Shown piece by piece: positions 1 through 10,964 of a DNA stretch of 31,354 bases. Every line of letters starts with the position of its first letter. Within the stretch, counting starts at the first letter, position 1. Origin of the DNA: Azolla pinnata (Eukaryota; Streptophyta; Polypodiopsida; Salviniales; Salviniaceae); NCBI GenBank assembly GCA_037176905.1, contig JBBBWG010000704.1, forward strand, positions 5,719-37,072, read 5' to 3'. The translations under genes were made by a program, and so were the position numbers. The notes below the pieces were generated by a model that worked only from the letters and a program-made list of their open reading frames with translations, was not told where the DNA came from and ran no database searches.

Positions 1-30
1 AGTCGGCGGTTGGTGTCTCTCTGGCAACAA

Positions 31-480
31 TCATTCCGGTCCATATGTGGGAAATGTACGCAACAGGGTTTTAGACTTGCAGCTAATCATTTCCCGATCG
101 AATTCTTGTACAAATTGTTTCAAATCCACGTGGCGTCGAGCAATCGGTTGGCTAGATCGATACGGTTTTTGTGAGCACATTGATACTGTATCATTTCTTG
201 AATGAATGAAAGGTCTTTTAGAGGCTATAGCATGAGCTGAATATGTGAATGGTTTCGTCTTCAAGTTATCAAAAGCTTCGGTTGCACTAACACTTGGTCG
301 TAAAGAAACATGTTCACTTGTGTAGGAGGCCTCACGATCTTTGAGTGAAGTCTTGACAGTATTACTATAAAAATGTGGAAAAATCCCATCAAGGGTTGTA
401 TATTTCTTATTAAGTGAAGAATCAAGAATTGTTTGAACCTTGCATAGATCTATAGAAATGTCTTTTTCAAAAATTGGCAT
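31..480 (-). CDS. Hypothetical ORF, possibly a gene end or spurious
   Basis: An open frame of about 149 codons runs leftward from the ATG at 478-480 to a TGA at 31-33. The frame stays open upstream through the (AG)n tract, where it would encode a Ser-Leu run, so I place the plausible start at the Met after that tract. The product is basic and Ser/Thr-rich with no membrane segment and no domain I recognise. It is not internally repetitive, which is why it is kept. It could be the last exon of a gene read on the minus strand, or chance. Nothing nearby supports a function, so confidence is low. Confidence 0.2.
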   Translation of the reverse strand: MPIFEKDISIDLCKVQTILDSSLNKKYTTLDGIFPHFYSNTVKTSLKDREASYTSEHVSLRPSVSATEAFDNLKTKPFTYSAHAIASKRPFIHSRNDTVSMCSQKPYRSSQPIARRHVDLKQFVQEFDREMISCKSKTLLRTFPTYGPE

Positions 481-512
481 GGACAGTGCAAAGCTAGAGC
501 AAGAGATAAGAT

Positions 513-518
<6 letters not shown>

Positions 519-570
<52 letters not shown>
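519..570. repeat. (AG)n dinucleotide microsatellite
   Basis: About 26 uninterrupted AG units. If the ORF to its left is real, the tract would lie in that gene's 5' leader as (CT)n. Confidence 0.95.
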
Positions 571-572
<2 letters not shown>

Positions 573-1000
573 GACGGAAGAAGAAGACTGTAAGCATCGA
601 AGTCAGATTCTAGTAACTAGCATTGATCGGCTTGATTGGGATCAGTGAACTGATTAAGCTGAAAACTCCTAAAAGTTCTAGCGCTTTTTAGAAAAACTTC
701 TGAAGCATGGGATAAACTAATACAACAGATAAACCTAATCTTCATTTAATATCATCAATATATTTGATGCTTCGATCGATTGTAGCAACGGAGGACACAG
801 CTTCAAAATCTCACCATGCCTTTCATCGCATCAATGATATTTATGCGAGTGCGCGAACAACTTCCAACACGATCTGTCCTCTAGGGTTTCTTTTTTTTGG
901 GTAGGTTCCCAAGCTGCTTTGAAATGGGCCGAGGTATTGGAGCTGGCGTCAAAGTCTTTCGATCTCGTACTCCTCTCCAGTTCGAGAGCTCGATGAGCCT
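571..1000. other. Non-coding stretch, nothing recognised
   Basis: AT-rich in the first half and mixed afterwards, with many stops. No gene, RNA or element was recognised. Confidence 0.5.
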
Positions 1001-1226
1001 GTGAGTAGGTATGTATGTGTGCATGTGTATGCATTGAAGGCATGTGCATATGCATGTTTTGTATGCATGTGCGCATTTTGTATGCATCGATGGTATGCGT
1101 GTGTGCATGGTTTCTATGCATGTGTGCATGCATATGCATCTAGCATATGTGGTATGTGCATGTCGTGTATGTATGTGTGCATGTGCGTATGCATCTAAGG
1201 TATGCGTGTATGCATGTTTTGTATCC
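1001..1226. repeat. TGTATG/TGCATG-type alternating repeat
   Basis: An imperfect run of TGTATG, TGCATG and TGTGCA units, alternating purine and pyrimidine. The same sequence family recurs in intron 2 of the U-box gene (about 4550-4635), near 29040-29070 and at the right edge of the window. It leads directly into the CAC/CAT array. Confidence 0.85.
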
Positions 1227-2305
1227 ATGCCATCATCCCCACCACCACCTTCACCATCATCCATAACCATATTCACCATCACCATCTTCACCACCATCAC
1301 CACCATCACCACCACCCCCATCAGCATCATCACTATGGTCATCACCATCAGCATCATCATCATCACCTTGACCACCATCCCCACCATCCCCACCATCACC
1401 ATCATCACCACCATCACCACCATCCCCATCATCACCATGATCACCACCATCACTACCATCACCATCATCACCACCATCACCGTCACCATCACTACCATCA
1501 CTACCATGATCACCATCAACAACTTCACCATCACCATCATCATCATCACCACTGCCACGACCATCACCATCATCATCATCACCACTGCCACGATCATCAC
1601 CATCACTATCACCACCATCACTATTACCACCACCATCATCACCATCACCATCAACATCAGCAGCACCATCATCATCATCATCACCATCACCATCATCACC
1701 ACCATCACCATCATCATACTCGATGTCATTGTCATCAGTATCATCATCATCGCCGCATCACCATCACCACCGTCACCATCACCACCATCACTAAAACCAT
1801 CACCGCATCACCATCATCACCGCTGCCATCACCATCATCAGCAACAGCGACATCATCATCAGCATCAGCATCACCACCACCATCACCACATCACCACCAC
1901 CATCATCATTAGCGTCATCATCATCACCACCATCACCATCATCACCATCACCACCATCATCACCATCACCACCATCACCACCATTACCACTATCATCATC
2001 ATCACCATCACCACCATCACCATCATCACCATCATCACCATCACCACCATCACCACCATCACCACCATCACCACCATCACCACCATCACCACCATCACCA
2101 TCATCACCATCGCCACCATCATCGTCATCACCATCTTCACCATCATCACCATCACTATCATCACCGTCACCACCGTCACCACCACCATCACCATCATCAC
2201 CATCGCCACCACCATCATCACCATTGTCACCACCACCATCATCACCACGGTCATCATCATCACCATCACCATCGTCACCATCAGGACCATCAGGACCATC
2301 CTCCC
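1227..2305. repeat. 1.1-kb CAC/CAT (CAY) trinucleotide array
   Basis: Imperfect tandem array of CAC and CAT triplets. It resolves locally into 6-bp (ATCACC) and 9-bp (CACCACCAT) units, the latter nearly perfect around 2041-2100. The plus strand is almost devoid of G. Because no triplet in any phase is a stop, several frames stay open for hundreds of codons (poly-His, Ile-Thr and Met-Val runs). These are by-products of the repeat and not genes. The array ends about 160 bases before the U-box gene's ATG, so it sits in that gene's promoter or 5' leader region. Confidence 0.95.
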
Positions 2306-2466
2306 ATCTCAAGAGTTCAACGCTTTCTTTGCTGTTGGGCGATATTGCCCACCACCAGCACCATCATCATCCCCCTGCCCAATGGAGTGATGCTCACAAC
2401 CAGATCTAAATCCAGCCAGCAGAAGCTTCATTCAGCACGAATCGAGCAGCAGCAGCAGCACCCACC
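2306..2466 (+). promoter_or_regulatory. Proximal upstream region / 5' leader of the U-box gene
   Basis: Unique sequence between the CAY array and the start codon at 2467, ending in a short CAG run (about 2447-2461) and an ACCATG context at the start. No TATA box was recognised. The division into promoter and leader is not visible without transcript data. Confidence 0.4.
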
Positions 2467-5400
2467 ATGTCCCTGATGGGCGATGACCCATCTGTGATGC
2501 AAGATGGGAAGCATGGAGGCCCGTTGCCCAGAAATGAGGCAAGCCTCAATGAAGGATTCTCCGCACGCTTCCTCAACCGACCGGCTCTTTCCACCCCCCA
2601 GGACGACGTCCTCGGCCGCCTCTCTGACCTGGTGCTCGAGATATCTAATGTCAGCGAGTGCTCCAAGAGGGTCTTCAGAACCGAGTCATCTAACCTCATC
2701 CGGAGAATCAAGCTTCTTTCCCCTCTCTTCGATGAGGTGAAAGAGCACGTTGGTGGAGTTGGATCTTCTATTTCGATCCTTCCCGCGGAAGCCAATCGAC
2801 GTTTTCTGTTGATCGAGCAAGCTCTGGAAGCAGCACGGGATCTCCTCAAGTCATGCCAATCCGGCAGCAAATTATACATGGTATGTTGGTGTTTTTTTTT
2901 TGTGAGCAGTTTCTGATGGTGCTTGATGCTGTTGTTCATGACTTTTGGTGATGATGTTGGGCGATGAGGATATATCGTTGATGTTGTTGTCAATGGGGAT
3001 GTTGTCGATATGTCATGCTTGATGCTGATTTATGATGCAGTTGTCAACGATGATCAATGATGATGTTGTTGTTGTCAGTTGATGATGTTGATTCTGTTGA
3101 TGGTGATAGTAATTGATGATTGTGGACACCATAAATGACCGATGATTTTGATTTGATGGTGATGGTGACGTTGAGGTTGATGTTTACTTGGTTATGTTGG
3201 ATGATCCTGTTGCTATTGCTGATTGATGATAGCTGTTCTCCTAGACGATCGATGATGAAGTTGTTTTATCATTGACAATTGATGATGGTATTAATATTAT
3301 TGGTGATAATGATAATTGAGAATCAGCGAGGATTAATGACGATGGTAATGATCAATGACGGGTGACTTGAATCTGGTGATCACGGAGTCGAGGCTGACAT
3401 TGACATTGACAAAATTGACTAGGTTAGACCCTTTCTAACAATGATATTATGTTGTCCATCCATGGTCGAGTTTAGCTTGTGCATCTGAGATTGCATGAGC
3501 ATAATACAAAATATAAGCATTCCAATATTAAAAAGATTGTCTGTTACAAGACAATTACGATTCAAGGTGACTTCAGATGAGATCTTGTCCATATGAAAAT
3601 AATATACACCGAAAATTCTGGAGTATGTGAGAATTTTTCCTCTGCTATGGTGTATTGATTACCTGTCATAAGATCATGGTTATCCAAGGGTATGCTTTAT
3701 TATATTATTGCTTAGTGAAACCAGATGCCGTGGCTGAAACCGCTGGGTTCATGTTTTTGCATGGGTGGAACCACCGAGGTTCTAAACCAAGAGATGGATG
3801 ATTAGGGTCTGGAGAGTAGAATTTGTATTATTTCTTATTGATGAGTTGGCGCGATGGAAAATCTTACCGAGTCTTTAGTGCACGCCGCTACCCCATCAAC
3901 TATGGTTTTCTAGAATGTAAACCATGAGTTTCTAGCATGTGCAAAATCAGGGGCTTCTATCGGATGCTAAATTTGCAAAAACAGACCCCAATATGAGGAA
4001 GAATGGAAAAGAAAGAAAATAGGAATTTCAAGCTCGTATTATTTGGATAAGTTTCCAACAACAATATTTCCTCTATCCAGCCCAAATATTTTATGCATTC
4101 GCTCTGTTTGAATACATCTCCTTCGAAACAGTTTCCATTTCAGATTTTCCTAAATAGATGATGATTTGCAAAAAATAGATCAATTGCATTTAAAGCTTCA
4201 AGTGATACTATTTGAATAAGCTCATCACTTCCATTCGATACAAGTCTTCACATGGGACATTTTATCTTGTCATCTCAAAAATTATATGTCTTTTCTGTGG
4301 CTGAATGCATCTTCTTTTATGTTTTGTTCGAAGGTCTTGGAGAAAGATGGTATTCTAGCTCAGTTTTCAACCATAACAACACAACTAGAACATGCACTTG
4401 ATGGTGTGCCTTATACTTTGCTTTACATATCCGATGAAGTACAGGAGCAGGTATGCAATTTTCTAAGACAGTTTACTTTGCAGGTAAGCAAGGTTGTTTG
4501 TGATGTGGGTCCTATAGGTTGGAATTTGTGCACATATGTTTGAGGTATCATCTATTATGTATGGCATTACATAGTATCCACATATGCATGCCATGTGATG
4601 CACATATGTATATACGTGTAATATGTGCATGGCATTTATAGAAGTAGCACTCAATCACTTCCATGCCTCTGCAGGTTGAGTTAGTACGTGCACAGCTGAA
4701 GAGATCCAAAGGAAGAGCAGATATTCAGGACATTGAGTTATATAATGAATTGTCGGCTATCCTATCACAGGACAGTGACAAAGCAGAGGGCAATGCCACA
4801 TTACAAAGATTAGCTGAGAAACTGTCTCTGAAGACACAATCAGAGATAAAGCAAGAAGCACAAGCATTGAAGCAAGCTTTCTCTGATTCCAAGACGGAAT
4901 CGAAGAGCCAAAAAGTCGAGGAGATGTTCTCGCTTCTAAATCGGCTCAAAGAGATTGCTGTGAATGATGTGACTCTGCGGGATATGCTCGAAACTGACAA
5001 GGATACTCAAACAGAGATTCTCAGCTCACCAATCATCCCGGATGATTTCCGCTGCCCTATTTCTTTGGAGCTCATGAAAGACCCAGTCATTGTTGCTACT
5101 GGTCAGGTTTGTACGAAATTTGTGATCTGTAGAGTAAGGAAAAACACCGAGATGCGCCTCTTGACTATCCAACTATTTACTTAGAGCCCCTTACTATTTG
5201 GAAACGAATTATGAGAATGCCTAACGTATTTAATAAGCATGAACCTTATTGATCATGCTTTCTCTCACCTACCTACTTCATCACAAAGTCAGAGGCATTT
5301 TGGGGTTTTGTTTTTCTTATTATGATGTCTTCATATAACTATTTACTGTCTGACTAGGAACATCCTGGTAAAAATTGGAAACACTGGAAAGCAACTTTGA

Positions 5401-6650
5401 TGATGTTAAGTAGTGGCTGAATTCACTCTAAATGCTGATGCTTTTGAACATATTCGAAGACATACGAGCGAGCTTTCATTCAGAAATGGATCGATGGCGG
5501 AAACAAGACGTGCCCTAAGACGCAACAAGTCCTGTCTCATCTGATATTAACACCCAACTATGTATTGAAGAGCTTGATTGCAAATTGGTGCGAAACGCAC
5601 GGAATCGAGCTGCCAAAGAAGGTTTGGACCACAAACCATTTCCAGCTGCCATCCCACAAAAAACATTTCTTTTCTTCTAAAATGCATTTTCATGTGTACA
5701 CCATCTCCTGTGTTGTGTACTGAAGAGGAGATGTTTTTGTGCTGGGATAGGTACAAGCTGGAGATCGCCAGGCTATCAAGGTTTTGCTCGAAAAGCTTGT
5801 GCTTGGGGCACCAGATGTCCAAAGGGCAGCAGCAGGAGAGATAAGGATGCTGGCAAAGAGGAATGCCGAGAATCGGGTGTGTATAGCAGAGGCTGGTGCG
5901 ATTCCTCTCTTGGTGGGTCTGCTTTCATCTCCCGACCCTCGCAGCCAAGAGCATGCTGTCACCGCGCTGCTCAATCTTTCGATCCACGAATCCAACAAAG
6001 GATTGATCGTCGCATCAAGTGCCATCAATCCCATCGTCGAGGTCCTCAAGACAGGCAGCATGGAAGCTCGGGAGAACGCTGCAGCCACGCTCTTCAGCCT
6101 CTCGGTTGTGGACGAGAACAAGGTGATCATCGGCACATCGGGAGCCATCCCTGCGTTGGTCGATCTCTTGCGCGAGGGCTCATCAAGAGGCAAGAAAGAT
6201 GCTGCCACGGCTCTCTTCAACCTCTCGATCCACCAAGACAACAAGGCCAAAGCGGTGCGTGCCAATGTCATCCCCCCGCTCATGCGCCTCCTCATCGACC
6301 CTGCATCCGATATGGTGGATGAAGCTCTCGCCATCCTCGCCATCCTCGCGACCCATCCGGAGGGAAGAAGCTCTATCAGTCAAGCTTCAGCCATCCCAGT
6401 GCTAGTAGATCTGATTCAGCTGGGATCGCCGAGGAACAAGGAGAATGCGGCTGCAGTGCTGTTTGCGCTTTGCAGCAGCGATCGCTTACTTATGGCGCAA
6501 GTTGTACAGCTTGGTGGTAAAGGTCCCCTGAGTGAGCTTGCTAGAACTGGTACAGTTCGTGCACGGCGCAAAGCCTCGATGTTATTAGACCATATGAGCA
6601 AACTGAAGATAGGGGGTATGTATGATCCCCCCCCCCCCCCTCTTAATTGA
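2467..6650 (+). CDS. U-box / armadillo-repeat E3 ubiquitin ligase (PUB13/14 type)
   Basis: Exons: 2467-2880, 4334-4450, 4675-5106, 5460-5621, 5751-6650. All introns are phase 0 and GT-AG. The sum is 2025 nt, 674 aa, close to the 630-660 aa of Arabidopsis PUB12-PUB14. Seen: a helical N-terminal UND domain (about residues 45-260). A U-box spans about 298-370, with [16 protein letters not shown] followed across the exon 3/4 junction by TYER, then CPKTQQ and [15 protein letters not shown]. Exon 5 encodes at least five armadillo repeats (about 390-660) with motifs such as [16 protein letters not shown] and [16 protein letters not shown]. Family knowledge: the U-box recruits an E2 and the ARM domain binds substrates; relatives act in immune-receptor turnover and hormone signalling. 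The acidic/Gly N-terminus begins at the first ATG after the CAG run. A 14-base C run precedes the stop, and GGG|GTATGT (donor-like) lies just before it, so the last few residues are uncertain. Intron 1 (1453 bp) starts with a GAT-rich repeat. Confidence 0.93.
2913..3405. repeat. Degenerate GAT/GTT-rich tract in intron 1 of the U-box gene
   Basis: A decayed run of GATGAT, GATGTT and GTTGTT words on the plus strand. This is the opposite strand orientation to the CAT-rich array upstream of exon 1. The remainder of intron 1 (3406-4333) is ordinary AT-rich sequence in which I recognise nothing. Confidence 0.7.
6627..6640 (+). repeat. C14 homopolymer inside the last codons of the U-box gene
   Basis: Fourteen consecutive C encode the Pro run immediately before the Leu-Asn-stop end. 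The reading frame of the terminal residues depends on the exact count, which is error-prone both in sequencing and in vivo. Confidence 0.9.
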
Positions 6651-7190
6651 CTGAAGGAAAACATGTTATCCCTTAGCTTACAGCTAGGGTTTGCTTGGAA
6701 GCTTTTGAAGAGAGTTGTTTTCGAGATCTCGCATTGTATAAAATGATGGGTGGCCTAGTGTGTTTGTGGTGGATGGGGAAGATCTCGGCATTCTGGAGAA
6801 CTGTTGTCGCTAAAATCGAAGATCATAACTTAAAATGCCAGATGTTTTGTCTGTAATAGTATTGTTTGGATAAATCTTTCCTTGTCTGGCTGATTTGGTT
6901 CCTGCTTGGGAGAACCAGGATTGGTATCTTGCTGTTCTGAACTCTCCCCAAGTTGTATATATATTAATTTGGCTCTGAGAATCATTGTGTACTTGAGCAG
7001 ATGAGCACCTGAGTGCAGACAACTATGTTGGGAACATGGCTGATCTGATTTTCTCTTGTTTTGGTTGAACCAAATTGAGCTCTGTGTTGGGGCAAAATGG
7101 CTCTTTGTAGCTCAAAATTTGTTTTTTTGGTTTTAGCAGCAGCAGCAGGACAATCAGGACATTTCAGGTATGCTGGATCGATAGCAAACT
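6651..7190. other. 3' flank of the U-box gene, probable 3' UTR then spacer
   Basis: AT-rich sequence with no credible coding frame. It probably contains the U-box gene's 3' UTR. No unambiguous polyadenylation signal was identified. Confidence 0.4.
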
Positions 7191-7199
7191 GCCCTGTTT

Positions 7200-7750
7200 T
7201 GCCCATCTTTAGCAAGTAGATTGCCATTTCTCACGGAGATTTCGAATCCCGGGTGCAATCTGAATGATTTGCATGCTTCCATGAGCTTGAATGCAATCTG
7301 AATGATTTGAATGGAAACAATCTGATTCAGCTTGGAAACAATCTGATTCAGCTTGAATGCAATCTGAATGATTTGAATCCCAAGAAGCATGGCATTCATG
7401 TAGAGATGGAAATTGCGGTTTCACCCACGACTGCCATTTTGTGCAGGATGCCCGTTTGAGCAGCAGAATAGCATCCATCTCTCACAGAGAATCGAGGCCT
7501 TGGCGCGATCTGGATGATTTGGAATCGCTTGCAGAATCTGTTGGGAAAAGCTTGGGTTTCCATGGCCTTTGGAGCAAAGAAGCCCAAGAAGCATCTGCCC
7601 TTTCATGTAGATGGCGGTGCACTGCGGAAATGCAGATTCAAAGTGCCCTTTTGTGCAGGATGCCCATTCCCACAGAGAATCTCGAATCCTCAGGCGCGAT
7701 CTGGATGATTCGAATGCTTGCATGATCTGTTTGGAAAAGCGTCGTTTCCA
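7200..7750. repeat. Degenerate tandem repeat, period about 190-250 bp
   Basis: Three diverged copies share the order TTTGTGCAGGATGCCC, CACAGAGAATC, GATCTGGATGATT, then a TTTCCATG segment. The GATCTGGATGAT anchor occurs at 7507 and 7698 (191 apart), with a diverged form (AATCTGAATGAT) at 7257. TTTGTGCAGG occurs at 7438 and 7650. The first copy carries an internal expansion of an 18-20-bp subunit (TGCAATCTGAATGATTTG and CAATCTGATTCAGCTTG) between about 7250 and 7380. It lies between the U-box and PPR genes and has no coding content of its own. Confidence 0.75.
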
Positions 7751-8231
7751 TGCCCTTTGAGCAGAACACATCCGCTTGTTTCTGTCTTTCTGGATGGAGA
7801 AAGGAGGGGAATCACACTGGTTGCACCCTTGAATCGAGCAAAGCTCCATGTCGGATACTGCCGCTTGATTCCGTCCCCAAATCGGGCCTCTCGTGCTGTG
7901 CTGCCTTCTCGAGAATTCCGTTTGATTCAGCGGAGCAGTGCCTCTGCATGATTCCCAGAGATTTGCCAAGAAAACGAGGTTTCAGGGAAAGATCCATGTC
8001 TCTCTGAATGGGGGCAGAGAAAGGGACGCTCATCAGCTAGAGCTATGGCAACGGAGCAGGTGAGCAGAAGAGCTCCTTCAATGTCTACCAGAATATGTAT
8101 GCTCCTCATCTTCCACACCGAGGCATGGTTCACAGCTTTCAGGATCCTCCTCCTCCTCCTTCTTCTCCTCCTCCTCACCCTCCTTCAGAGCAGAGATGAG
8201 CAGAAGGAAATCAGATTTGTGTTGAGCAGTG
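7751..8231. other. Upstream region of the PPR gene with a CTC-rich tract
   Basis: No gene seen. A pyrimidine-rich tract (CTC/CTT repeats, about 8143-8186) lies 45-90 bases before the PPR start codon, a common position for plant CT-rich leader or promoter elements. Confidence 0.45.
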
Positions 8232-10112
8232 ATGCAATCTCCTTCTTCTCTGTGGAATCATTGTGAGCAGAAGAGCAAGAAAGCTGTGCTAACCCTCCAC
8301 AATTTCTTCTGCGAGAACGGCCTCGACACGCATCCAGCATCGTCCGCTCGCCTCGTCTCGATCTTCGCTCGCTCGGGCTTCCTCCATCGAGCTCAGCTAG
8401 CCTTCCAAAAGCTTCCTCTCCATGACACAGCTTCATGGAGCTCCCTCATCGTCGGAATGCTTGATCATGGGCATCCTCACGATGCCCTCTCCCTTTACCG
8501 GAGTAGAATCCATGGCAATCAAGGTGTTTCTCTTGGCAACCGTGCTCTTTCAGCCTTGCTGGAAGCTTCTTGCATGCTGAAAGATGTGGATCTATGCCTC
8601 TTGATTCATGATTCCTTCTCTCTCAAAGGCTTGTTTGCCGAATTGGATGTGTATGTTTCCAGTGCTTTGATTTCTTTGTACGCCAAATCTGGCCTCATGG
8701 CGATGGCGGAAGATGTGTCCAGCAGAATTGCAGCCCGAAATGTGGTCACTTGGAATGCTTTGATGGCAGGTTATGTCGATTGCGGCCACGGGGAAGAAGC
8801 GATTTGTTGCTTTGAAAAGATGCAAGAAGAAGATGTTTTCCCGAGCGAAGTCTCGCTGGTTTTGGTTTTGAGGGCCTGCGCTTTAGTGCAAGATCTAGCC
8901 AAGGGCTACAAATCACACCGCAAGATTGTTGAGCGTGGACTTATTGATACAAATGCATGCATCGGGAGCTCTTTAGTCGGTATGTATTCGAGTCTCGGAT
9001 TGCTCAAAACAGCACGGGAAGTGTTTGAAAAGCTTCCAGTCCGGGATGTGGTATCATGGAATACGCTTATATCAGCACTAGTTGAACACGGTGCTGGCGA
9101 TGATGCGCTTCGGTATTTGTATCGGATGAGAATTAATGGCATTTCTCCGACTTCGGTCACCTATGTATCTGTACTGAAAGCTTGCTCTCTCATCAATTCC
9201 ACTGTCAAGGCGCAAAATTTGCATTCTGAGATCGTAAAAAGCGGACTTGACAGCAAGAATTTCATCGTGCGAGCTCTTCTGGTCATGTACTCTAGACATG
9301 GTGCCCTTTCCGAAGCTGAAACAGTATTTTCTGATCTCAAAATTAGGGATGTGGTTTCATGGACAGCCTTCATCTCAGGATGTCTCGAAATCGGCTGCAA
9401 CGAGAAGGCGCTCTCGAGTTTCGAACGAATGCAAGAAGAAGGCATCGTTCTTGATTGCATTGCATTTGTTTGTGCCATGAAAGCTTGTGGTAGCATCGGA
9501 GCGTCTCTTAAAGGCCGAAGAATACATGCTGAGATTACTAAGAAGGGGCTAGAGAATGAGAACAACGTCGGAAATACGTTGATAAACATGTATGGAGAAT
9601 TTGGCTTGCTTGCTACTGCACAGCAAGTGTTTGATAGACTTCTAGTGCGAGATTTGGTCTCTTGGAACGCGCTCATTTCAGCTTATGCTCGATTCGGTGA
9701 GAGTGAGAGAGTTTTTCAGATCTTTGATATGATGGTGGTGCATGCAGGTTTACACCCGGACATAGTTGCAATCCTGAGTGTTCTTAATGCTTGCAATCAT
9801 AGTGGTCTAGTTGAATCTGCTCAGATGTTCTTTGAGAGCTTAACCAATGAGCTGTGCTGCAGACCAAGCGCTGATCATTACGCATGCTTGATTGATCTTC
9901 TAGGCCGAGCAGGCCTAGTCGAAAAGGCGATTGTGATATTGGAAAATGTTCCGTCGCATCCAAACAGTTCATTCTGGCACACCATATTGGGGGCTTGCCA
10001 AAAATGGCGTAATGCGGACATCGGAAGGCATGCCTTCGATCATGCTAAGCAAATGGATGAACATGATGCAACGACATATGTCTATATGTGGAATGTGTAT
10101 TCGATAAGGTAG
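8232..10112 (+). CDS. PLS-class pentatricopeptide repeat protein, truncated E region
   Basis: A single open frame of 626 codons, intronless as usual for the family. The ATG at 8232 is the first in frame after a TGA at 8223-8225. I can parse about 16 PPR-like motifs in repeating P-L-S order. S motifs end in PVRD- or LVRD-like residues before VVSWN-type P motifs. The last triplet (about residues 490-575) is followed by an E1-like motif containing SFWHTILGACQKW (about 580-612) and the first residues of an E2 motif (TTYVYMWNVYS), where a TAG ends the frame. No E+ or DYW deaminase domain follows. Family knowledge: such proteins bind organelle RNA in a sequence-specific manner and typically guide C-to-U (in ferns also U-to-C) editing, often borrowing a DYW domain in trans. 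The N-terminus is Ser/Lys-containing and could be a weak organelle transit peptide. Truncation or decay of a longer DYW-type gene is possible. Confidence 0.92.
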   Translation: MQSPSSLWNHCEQKSKKAVLTLHNFFCENGLDTHPASSARLVSIFARSGFLHRAQLAFQKLPLHDTASWSSLIVGMLDHGHPHDALSLYRSRIHGNQGVSLGNRALSALLEASCMLKDVDLCLLIHDSFSLKGLFAELDVYVSSALISLYAKSGLMAMAEDVSSRIAARNVVTWNALMAGYVDCGHGEEAICCFEKMQEEDVFPSEVSLVLVLRACALVQDLAKGYKSHRKIVERGLIDTNACIGSSLVGMYSSLGLLKTAREVFEKLPVRDVVSWNTLISALVEHGAGDDALRYLYRMRINGISPTSVTYVSVLKACSLINSTVKAQNLHSEIVKSGLDSKNFIVRALLVMYSRHGALSEAETVFSDLKIRDVVSWTAFISGCLEIGCNEKALSSFERMQEEGIVLDCIAFVCAMKACGSIGASLKGRRIHAEITKKGLENENNVGNTLINMYGEFGLLATAQQVFDRLLVRDLVSWNALISAYARFGESERVFQIFDMMVVHAGLHPDIVAILSVLNACNHSGLVESAQMFFESLTNELCCRPSADHYACLIDLLGRAGLVEKAIVILENVPSHPNSSFWHTILGACQKWRNADIGRHAFDHAKQMDEHDATTYVYMWNVYSIR

Positions 10113-10401
10113 CTTTGGATAGAATCCTGTGTTGTTAAGCTGATGAAAGCTCAGGCCCAAGCATGTGATGGTGGGCATTGCCTAGAGCACCTTTCCGAAT
10201 CGAGGAGCTACATATTACATGATTCATCAATTGATCTATTACTGTGGATTCGATCAGGCTCCCACTAGAGAGTTTTAAGCTCTCTCTCATCCAATGCCCA
10301 GTCAAATATCATTTTGGATACTGGATTCTTGTAGACACAAACAAACATGCGCATGCATCATGTTTTTGGTTAGATCATTCAGCTAGCTGTTTACTTACCT
10401 C

Positions 10402-10840
10402 GAAATTTCAAGCAAAATCTGTTCTATGCCCTTATGCTCACTGAGCCAAATTATCTCTAACAGAGGAAACCATACTGATATGGATAGCCAAAAATGATGG
10501 GTTATTCATAGATTTGTACTCAATGAACTGTTTAATCATGTTGAAATTTCAAGAAAAATCTATTCTACGCCGTAACAGACTCGATTCGCTGAGCAAGATG
10601 CCGAGCAAAATCATATCTCAGTGGATAGCTGAAAAAAGAAAAGAAAAAAAACATTCGGTTCAAAGATTTGCTATACAATCAGTTATCACCTTGAAATTTT
10701 GAAACTCTTTTAACGCCAAAAACAGACTCGATTTGCTGAACGATATTCCGACCAAATTCTACCCATCTCACAGAAGAAACCTTTGCTGATCACAAAAATA
10801 TCATCAGGTCATAGATTTGCTTTTACATATGGTGCACAGC
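10402..10840. repeat. Degenerate tandem repeat, period about 145 bp
   Basis: Three diverged copies begin with GAAATTT at 10402, 10543 and 10693 (141 and 150 apart). Each continues with a CAGACTCGAT or related segment, an ATCTCACAG-like segment and an ATAGATTTGCT-like segment in the same order. Divergence is substantial, so this is an old array. Confidence 0.65.
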
Positions 10841-10964
10841 CCTTGTGAAAACATGTTTGATCCCGCTCTTACCAGTAATACTTTTACATGATTCGAGTCA
10901 GATGCATACGTTCACTTCCAATACAGAGTGGTAAACACCGACTTCGCCAAAAACAGAGCATTCT

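Noticed and set aside
1044..2390. Long plus-strand ORF (448 codons) rich in Ile-Thr, and the poly-His ORF at 1202-1912
   Set aside because: Both are by-products of the stop-free CAC/CAT array; opposite-strand frames (Met-Val and Asp-Gly runs) are equally open.
7205..7260. tRNA- or SINE-like internal promoter (TTCGAATCCC resembling a B box)
   Set aside because: No properly spaced A box and no cloverleaf could be drawn; the segment belongs to the 190-250-bp tandem repeat.
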